Positions 57,691-64,000 of a stretch of DNA of 64,000 nt are shown piece by piece. Source of the stretch: Sternotherus odoratus (lineage: Eukaryota > Chordata > Testudines > Kinosternidae); the NCBI GenBank assembly GCA_032164245.1, contig JAVMKO010000020.1, positions 7,653,206 through 7,717,205 on the forward strand. Reading direction: 5' to 3'. A program made the position numbers and the translations under genes. Below the pieces are notes generated by a model. That model worked only from the letters and a program-made list of their open reading frames with translations. It was not told the origin of the DNA and ran no database searches. Position 1 is the first letter of the stretch, and each line of letters starts with the position of its first letter.

Positions 57691-57884
57691 GGAACATAAG
57701 AATAGCCATATTGGTCCATCAAGCCCAGTACTCTGTCTTTCAACAGTGGCCAGTGCGAGATGCGTCAAAGAGAATGAACAGAACACTGCAATTATCGAGT
57801 GATCCATGCCCTGTCATCCAGTCCCAGTTTCTTACAAGCAGAGGTTTAGGGACAACCAGAGCATGAGGTTGCATCCCTGACAAT
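57691..57884 (-). mobile_element. Older CR1/L2-clade LINE, 3' part (split by a younger CR1)
   Basis: 'ggaacataagaatagccata', 'ttggtccatcaagcccagta', 'caacagtggccagtgcgaga' and 'ggttgcatccctga' are the antisense 3' end of an old LINE. The preceding part of the same LINE resumes at 59288, on the other side of the younger CR1. It resembles the fragment at 2709-2805. Confidence 0.65.
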
Positions 57885-59287
57885 AATCATAGAATATCAG
57901 GGTTGGGAGGGACCTCAGGAGGTCATATGTTCCAACCCTCTGCTCAAAGCAGGGCCAATCCCCAAATAAATCATCCCATCCAGGGCTTTGTCAACCTGAC
58001 CTTAAAAACTTCTAAGGAAGGAGATTCCATCACCTCCGTAGGTAACCCATTCCAGTGCTTCACCATCCTCCTGGTGGAAATGTTTTTCCTACCATACAAC
58101 CTAAACCTCCCCCTCTGCAACTTGAGACCATTATCCCTTGTTCTGTCATCTGCTATCACTGAGAACAGTCTAGATCCACCCTCTTTGGAATTCCCTTTCC
58201 AAAAGGCCCCAAAACTGGACACCGTACTCCAGATGAGGCCTCACCAATGTCAAATAGAGAGGAATGATCACATCCCTCAATCTGCTGGAAATGCCACTAC
58301 TTATACAACCAAAAATGCCGTTAGCCTTCTTTACAACAAGGGCACACTGTAGACTCATATCTAGGTTCTCGTCCACTGTAACCCCTAGGTCCCTTTCTGC
58401 AGAACTGCTGCCTAGCCATTTGGCCCCTAGTCTGTAGCAGTGCATGGGATTCTTCCGTCCTAAATGTGAGACTCTGCATTTGTCCTTGTTGAACCACATC
58501 AAATTTCTTTTGGCCCAATCCTCTAATTTGTCTAGGTCTCTCTGTATCCTATCCCTACCCTCCAGCATATCTAACACTCCTCTCAGTTTAGTGTCCGCTG
58601 CAAACTTGCTGAGGGTGCAGTCCACACCATCCTCCAGATCATTAATGAAGATATTGAACAAAACTGCCCTAGGACTGACCCTTGGGGCACTCCGCTTGAT
58701 ACTGACTGCCAGCTAGACATGAAGCTATTGATCACTATCCATTGAGTCCAACAATCTAGCCAGATTTCTATCCACCTTATAGTCAATTCATCCAGCCCAT
58801 ACTCTAACTTACTGGCAAGAATACTGTGGGAGATGTATCAAAAGCTTTACTAAAGTCAAGGAATAACATGTCCACTGCTTTCCTCTCATCCACAGAGCCA
58901 GTTATCTCATCATAAAAGGCAATTAGGTCAGTCAGGCATGACTTGCCCTTGGTGAATCCATGCTGACTGTTCCTAATCACTTTCCTCTCCTCTAAGTGCT
59001 TCAGAATTGATTCCTTGAGGACCTGCTCCAGGATTTTTCCAGGGACTAAGGTGAGGCTGACTGGACTGGAGTTCCCCGGGTGGTCCTCCTTCCCTTTTTT
59101 AAAGATAGGCACTGCATTAGTTTTTTTCCAGTCATCCGGAACCTCCCCCCATCACCATGAATTTTCAAAGATAATGTCCAATGGTTCTGCAATCACGTCG
59201 GTCAGCTCCTTTAGCATCCTTGGATGCAGCGCATCTGACTTGTGCTCGTCAGCTTGTCTAAATAGTCCTGAACCACTTCTTTCTCCA
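57885..59287 (-). mobile_element. CR1 LINE, 5'-truncated, nested
   Basis: Minus-strand CR1 copy of about 1.4 kb with its 3' terminus at 57885 (sense end ...tgatattctatgatt, the usual CR1 tail motif) and a 5' truncation at about 59287. It includes the reverse-transcriptase C-terminal half and the protein tail (sense motif RLFSVIADDRTRDNG near 58155). It splits the older LINE at 57691-57884 and 59288-59560 and is therefore younger than it. CR1 inserts by target-primed reverse transcription, which explains the 5' truncation. Confidence 0.85.
58170..59112 (-). pseudogene. CR1 reverse transcriptase, broken
   Basis: Three minus-strand frames cover successive RT regions. The first (59112-58804) has HGFTKGKSC and FLDFSKAFD, the latter being RT motif A with its aspartate. 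The second (58786-58583) has SGVPQGSVLGQ, motif B. The third (58661-58170) starts FNIFINDLEDG and has FAADTKL where CR1 motif C is normally FADD, so one catalytic aspartate codon is now alanine. The frames overlap or abut with shifts near 58790-58804 and near 58660. The later part (RNLMWFNKDKCRVSHLGRKN, then LGVTVDENL and RPHLEYGVQFW) is the CR1 thumb region. The copy cannot encode an active enzyme. The upstream endonuclease is absent through 5' truncation. Confidence 0.85.
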
Positions 59288-59560
59288 CATTCATGGACCT
59301 ATCCTCTATAACTTTACCTAATTCCTTTTTTGAACCCAGTTATGCTTTTGGCCTTTATGACATACCCTGGCAAAGAGTTACACAGGTTCACCGTGTGTTG
59401 TGTGAAGAAATCCTTCCTTATGTTTATTTTAAACCTGTTGCCTATTAATGTCATTTGGTGATCCCTGGTTCTTCAGTTATTTGCTTGCTCCATGCAAATC
59501 ATAGACCTCTGCCATATCCCCTCCTTAGGCAGCTCTTTTTCAAGCTGACAGTCCACCTTC
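59288..59560 (-). mobile_element. Older CR1/L2-clade LINE, upstream part (split by a younger CR1)
   Basis: Translating the minus strand from about 59447 gives RKDFFTQHTVNLCNSLPG, the conserved C-terminal region of CR1-clade proteins, then a run ending at a stop near 59320. Plus-strand text 'tggacctatcctctataact' follows. The element continues at 57884-57691. Confidence 0.7.
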
Positions 59561-60289
59561 CCTGCCCCACCCAGAATGCTCAGTCAAACCCAATTGTCTG
59601 TTGTAAAATTGTTTTGACAGAAAAATGTTTGGCCTGGCTCTAATCCCAATTTTGCACCTCATACCCATGTCTAACTCTCAAAAGACGCACCTGGAGGCTA
59701 GGGGAGACAATTAAGGAATGCTAAACTCCAACTTTGGCATACACTATATATTATGCCTTTATCTTTTTATCCACTTGATTCCTTGCTGTGGAAGGTCTAT
59801 TTCTATTTTTTCCATCCAGTTGCACATGAATAAGTAATACAACATGCACTGTCTCCTCAACAGCTGCTTTTCTTTCCCTCACTCTGCCAGTAATGAAGAA
59901 AGTCACCATACATTTACATATGAAACACCAACTCCAAAACACATTTGTTCATCCTGGACCAATACACAGGAGAATAATGAAATGCCAACCAATGTTTTTA
60001 GATCTATCTGGGCAATATAACTTATTTAAATGTGGTGCAGGTGGTGGCCTATGAAAATAGCTTCTTTTATTCAGACCTAGTTTGATTTTAAGCAGCCGGC
60101 ACATCCTGCCCTTTGGAACTATCCACAGAGCATTGCTCTGCATTTTTTGTAAATACTTTCCTTTGCTAATGGGAAGGTGTTGACTGCAGCAACTTCCTCA
60201 TGCTTTAAACTGAGAGGTTTGTGAATTAGTCATTTTACAGAGTAGGGAGAGTAAAGCAATATATTGGTATTGTCATTGCCGGTTTGTAT
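59561..60289. other. No recognised gene or repeat
   Basis: Nothing assignable. Confidence 0.4.
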
Positions 60290-60514
60290 TATGGAAAACT
60301 GTCTTCAGAATTTGCCTTCTCCAAATTCTTCATACTGCAGTTTCTTTGGGGGTGGATTCTTTATCACTGACCATTCTCAAATCGGGAGTGGATTTTTTTT
60401 TCCCAGAGTGATCTGCTCTAGGAATTATTTTGGGATACTTTTATGGCCTATGTTATATAGAAGGTCAGACAAGAGGATGACAGTTGTCCCTTCTGGCCTT
60501 GGAATCTGTGAATA
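60290..60514 (+). mobile_element. CR1 3' end
   Basis: 'aggaattattttgggatact', 'tttatggcctatgttatata', 'gaaggtcagacaagaggatg' and 'cccttctggccttggaatct' form the sense 3' untranslated end of a CR1 subfamily different from the copy at 57885. The start is approximate. Confidence 0.65.
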
Positions 60515-62265
60515 GAGAGTTTTGATGAGGGGAAAAAGGAAAAATAATTGAATCTTTTTTGGGTAGCGATCTTCCCATCAAGGTATGAAATAGTTGACAG
60601 AATGTCACCGGAGACCAAGACTGAATATATAGTTAAAATAAGTCCCAGACCTACCAAGATTGAAGCATGCACTTAGCTTTGTAAAATGAGAGTAGTCAAT
60701 GGGTCTGTTTGCAGTACCTAAAGCTAGATACATGCGTAACCTCTTTGAGAATCCGTGCTGTAAATAAAAGCTATGCATGCTGTGCACCCGCTGTACAAAA
60801 CAGTTACAGTAGGCAAAGGGAGATAATTTACTGAACACAAATGAGAGAAAGAAGAGAGACTCGTGAGCTGATTTTATTTTTAAGTGAATGAGGTAGATGC
60901 GCACACATATGGCAGGAGCAGCGAAGGAGAAGTCTCTTTTACACACACACACGTGCTTGCACACACACATGCACTTGCACACACACACAAACACAGTTGT
61001 GTGTCAGAGAGAGCATGAACAATTATAAGATTTCTAATGGGGTACCACATATAAACTTCCTTTTTCTTGTGTATAAGTAGTAAGGTGAAGCCTCAACTCT
61101 GAAATTGAGATCCAGACCTGAAATTCACATCTGGCTGCCTAGATTTGTAAGGGACTGAACCAGAACTGCTTCAAACATCCCTAAACATGGGTGTGCATCC
61201 GTCTTTTGGTATTTCAGTCCTAGGAGTCCAAGTTTAGCATACACAATTAGTGGGGCTTCTAAAAATAGAGGCCCATAGGAGAATATACTTTTTTTTTAGG
61301 AATCCTGTATCACCTCTCTGTATATTTTAGATGGTACAACTGAGACCATCTCATGGTTATCACTGTTATGTCTGGATCCGATCCAAATGCCCAATTGCTT
61401 TGGATTGGGGTGTTAAATGCAACTTGATATAATCAATACACTGTTTTGATTATTGTCATTTGTAAATCAGTGTAACTGAATCAAAGGATTTTTTTTAAAA
61501 AAAACTTATGTTGAATCAGCAGCAAGACCATTGATAATCCTTAGGACCTGGGAGGCAAATCCCAACATGTCTGGTCAGTCAATGGAAGTCTCTGCTGAGT
61601 AAGGACTGCAGGGAAATACCTGAAAGTGAAGTTTAGCATGAACAATGGGTATTGGGCGCTTTTGGAACAAACGGTACACTTTGAGTGCAGAACACTCTTG
61701 AAAATCTGGCCATAAGGGCGACAGTGGGAACTGCTGGGTGCTAAAGGCTTTGGGAAATCTGGCCCTAATCTCTTTGGAAAGTGTTCTGTATTAGAAGAAT
61801 TTATATTGCATGATCATCAAACTGAGTATAGCAAAAGGGACAATATTAAAAAGAAATTTCCCAATGAGAATTTTCATTTGAGGATAGACCATCTTGCAAG
61901 GCTGCATCTTTCTGTCTACACTGTCAGCTAACTCCCATACTTATGCAGAATGTTCTATCAGAACATGAAGGTGGTACCTCCATTTAAATTCATCTGGCAG
62001 ATGCTGTTAAAAAGAAACATACTAATTTTTTTGCCTCTGTAATATTCTATGGCAACAAATGTCATAGTGTCACTATTGATGATATCAGTTGATTAATTGT
62101 ATTACGTTTTTTGTTTGTTTTTAATTTTCTGGTATGCAATGGTAACTAGCAAAAATAACTTGCACAGCTTTAAGAAGCACGTTCATGGCAATGTTCAAAC
62201 GTGCGTGGTTATGCTGTGCAGTGTATGTAGACTAGAGGTTTAAAAAGTAAAGATTAGAAGTCTTA
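60515..62265. other. No recognised gene; CA microsatellite
   Basis: An interrupted CA repeat lies at 60940-60993 (acacacacacacgtgcttgc pattern repeated). Around 61693-61770 'cttgaaaatctggccataag / gggaaatctggccctaatc' may be a fold-back scrap. The rest is unassigned. Confidence 0.45.
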
Positions 62266-62545
62266 GGGCAGGTCTATACTACCCACCAGATCAGTGGTAG
62301 CGATCACTCTATTGGGGGTCGATTTAGCATGTCTACACTAAATGCAATACATTGATTCCCCGAGCACTCTCCCATCAACTCCGGTACTCCACCGCTGCGA
62401 GAAGCACAGGTGGAGTTGATGGGGGAGCGACAGCAGTTAACTCACTGCCGTGAAGATGCTGCAGTAAGTCGATCTAAGTACGTTGACTTCAGCTACACTA
62501 TTCTCATAGCTGAAGTTGCTTATCTTAGATCATGTAGACCAGAAC
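62266..62545. mobile_element. Harbinger-like MITE, copy 3
   Basis: TTA flanks both sides (62263-62265 and 62546-62548). Ends GGGCAGGTCTATACT and (reverse complement) GTTCTGGTCTACAT are inverted in outline. The interior has ggtggagttgatgggggagc, shared with copy 2, and cttcagctacactattctca / tagctgaagttgct, the family hairpin. Confidence 0.75.
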
Positions 62546-62548
62546 TTA

Positions 62549-63039
62549 GAATTCCCTTTGCACTGCAGGAAAGGAATGAATGTTTGGTTTCTTTCGATAT
62601 TACTTGTTGTCCTCTTATCTCCGTCATCAGAGGGACTTAATTTTGTTCAAGGGAAATACAGCCTTGATTTTTAACACAGCTAATTTAGGTTATGTGTCTA
62701 ACTTTCAGGCTCATGTAGCTATAGGTTTGGTTGAGACACATTCAGGCAACTCTAGTTCATGATATTCAGCAATGAACCGGCTAGTGCATGTATGTATCGC
62801 TGCCCTTTACTGGACGGAACTGAAGTTGCAAGAGAGTATGGCACAGATCCTATCCCACTAACAGCTAGTGGACGCTCTCCATTTGTATTGTGACATTCTG
62901 GGCGTGCCGCATCATGGCTGGCCACAGATTTGTAGAACTGCATTGCATTTCTGTCCAGAAATCTCAAAATTATCTGCAAACACCAGTGAAGTAAGCCTTA
63001 CAGTAGTTGTGTGAGTCAGATAACTACCCCCTTGCCAAC
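62549..63039. other. No recognised gene or repeat
   Basis: Nothing assignable. Confidence 0.4.
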
Positions 63040-63110
63040 AGTGGGGAAACTGAGGCATATTAACTGCAAAAAGGTCGTGTATGTTACATCTGGGCAGTGG
63101 AGATAGCTCA
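63040..63110 (-). mobile_element. MIR-like SINE scrap
   Basis: 'agtggggaaactgaggcata' and a degraded 'aaaaggtcgtgtatgttaca' match the antisense SINE core. Confidence 0.4.
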
Positions 63111-63769
63111 TGGCTTCTATTCTTTTATTTTCAATGGATCATTCTTTCCTTCTCATTAGCTACAGTGTGGTAAGGTTAAGGGTTACACCATTGCAAATGC
63201 TTATCTTCAGTTAATTTCTTTCCTTGTCTTTATAATACATAAAGCATTTTACCTGGTTACTTTATATCCAGCAAATGGCAACCAACACATTTCTTCTTAA
63301 ATAATGCCTACTTCATCCATTGCTATGTATAGGAAGCAACAGATCAAACACACAACTTGTTGATATTCCCTTAGCATAGTACTTTACTCATGTTACTGAA
63401 CGTGGTGAAACTTGTATTGCACTAAAATGTTTTCCCCTGTATTTATGCAGAGGGCTCATATTCAAATACCATGTTTATTGTAAGTGCATCCAAATGATTA
63501 TAACCCAAACTGCAAGGCACATCCAGTTGCCTTTCTCTCAGCCAACAAACATGCTACTCTAATTAAAAGTCTACATGGAAGATTTATAGCAGTGGAGGAG
63601 AACGTTTTCCCAACAGCATGTCTGCCAGAGACAATGAGCACAACGTTGAAGTCCTCAAAGTAAATCAAATACTTGTACTTAATGCTCATCTGCTTCTTCC
63701 AAACTCAGAGGCCCTGAATGGCTGTCGTGGTAAATAGGTTTGCTGTAGTTGAACTACAAGTTGTTGGGT
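63111..63769. other. No recognised gene or repeat
   Basis: Nothing assignable. Confidence 0.4.
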
Positions 63770-63863
63770 TGAATGCAGGAATTATTAGATGTGGTTCTGC
63801 GGCTGCTATGCGGGAGGTCAGACTCCGTGATCATAATGGTCCCTTCTGGCCTTAAAATCTATG
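63770..63863 (+). mobile_element. CR1 3' end
   Basis: 'gctatgcgggaggtcagact', 'ccgtgatcataatggtccct' and 'tctggccttaaaatctatg' are the sense 3' end of a CR1 subfamily related to the copy at 60290. Confidence 0.65.
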
Positions 63864-64000
63864 TTCCCTACCTAGTGTGGCTATGACAATTGACTCCACT
63901 TGATGATCTGACCCAAAATCTCTCACGTTGTTGGGGTCTCTTGCTTTAAAGTAAATTGCCAGCAGGCTTAGTAACTCAAAGTTAGCCACACCTTGCTTTC

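Noticed and set aside
60605..60994. 129-codon minus-strand frame with Cys/Val-rich N-terminus
   Set aside because: The N-terminal CVCVCK-like repeats are translated from the CA microsatellite; the rest has no similarity.

Overview
The window looks like vertebrate nuclear DNA from a sauropsid, most probably a turtle. No exon of a host protein-coding gene, tRNA, rRNA or CRISPR array could be recognised, and every open frame with recognisable protein similarity belongs to a transposable element. The turtle call is an inference. It rests on co-occurring CR1-clade LINEs, a Penelope-like element with a GIY-YIG endonuclease, a DIRS-type tyrosine recombinase relic, MIR-like tRNA-derived SINEs, and very many small DNA-transposon relics and fold-back repeats. 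Family assignments come from motifs, terminal repeats, target-site duplications and memory of turtle repeats, not from a database search.

Layout. 0-5 kb: a GC-rich repeat at the left edge, a MITE with TAGAGCTGG-like ends, an old LINE tail, and a 5'-truncated Penelope-like element (3938-4877) with a GIY-YIG endonuclease remnant and a decayed hammerhead-like motif. 5-12 kb: dense small DNA elements, including two of three copies of a Harbinger-like MITE with TTA target sites, two copies of a TA-target MITE (one inside a SINE), fold-back repeats and SINEs. 12-20 kb: largely unassigned. 20-25 kb: an AT-rich MITE with a tandem duplication, SINEs, an 855-bp GC-rich hAT-like element with perfect 8-bp target-site duplications, and an inverted 91-bp copy of its interior bounded by a 15-bp direct repeat. 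25-30 kb: mostly unassigned. 30-31.5 kb: a DIRS-like tyrosine recombinase relic. 36-37.3 kb: SINEs interrupted by a MITE and by a 205-bp palindromic Penelope insertion whose minus strand keeps an intact hammerhead-like core. 38-56 kb: MITEs, fold-back repeats, two probable solo LTRs, two more hAT-like elements and SINEs. 57-59.6 kb: a CR1 LINE nested in an older LINE, with a stray internal CR1 fragment nearby. 60-64 kb: two CR1 tails, a third Harbinger-like MITE and unassigned DNA.

The window reads as intergenic or intronic DNA recording many rounds of transposition, with at least five nested insertions that give relative ages. No element appears able to move by itself: the Penelope copy lacks its reverse transcriptase, the CR1 copy has lost an RT catalytic aspartate and is frameshifted, and the DIRS recombinase is frameshifted with a damaged active-site motif. 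The best candidates for follow-up are the hammerhead-like motifs in the Penelope copies, the palindromic Penelope insertion, and the apparently templated insertion at 24.1 kb.
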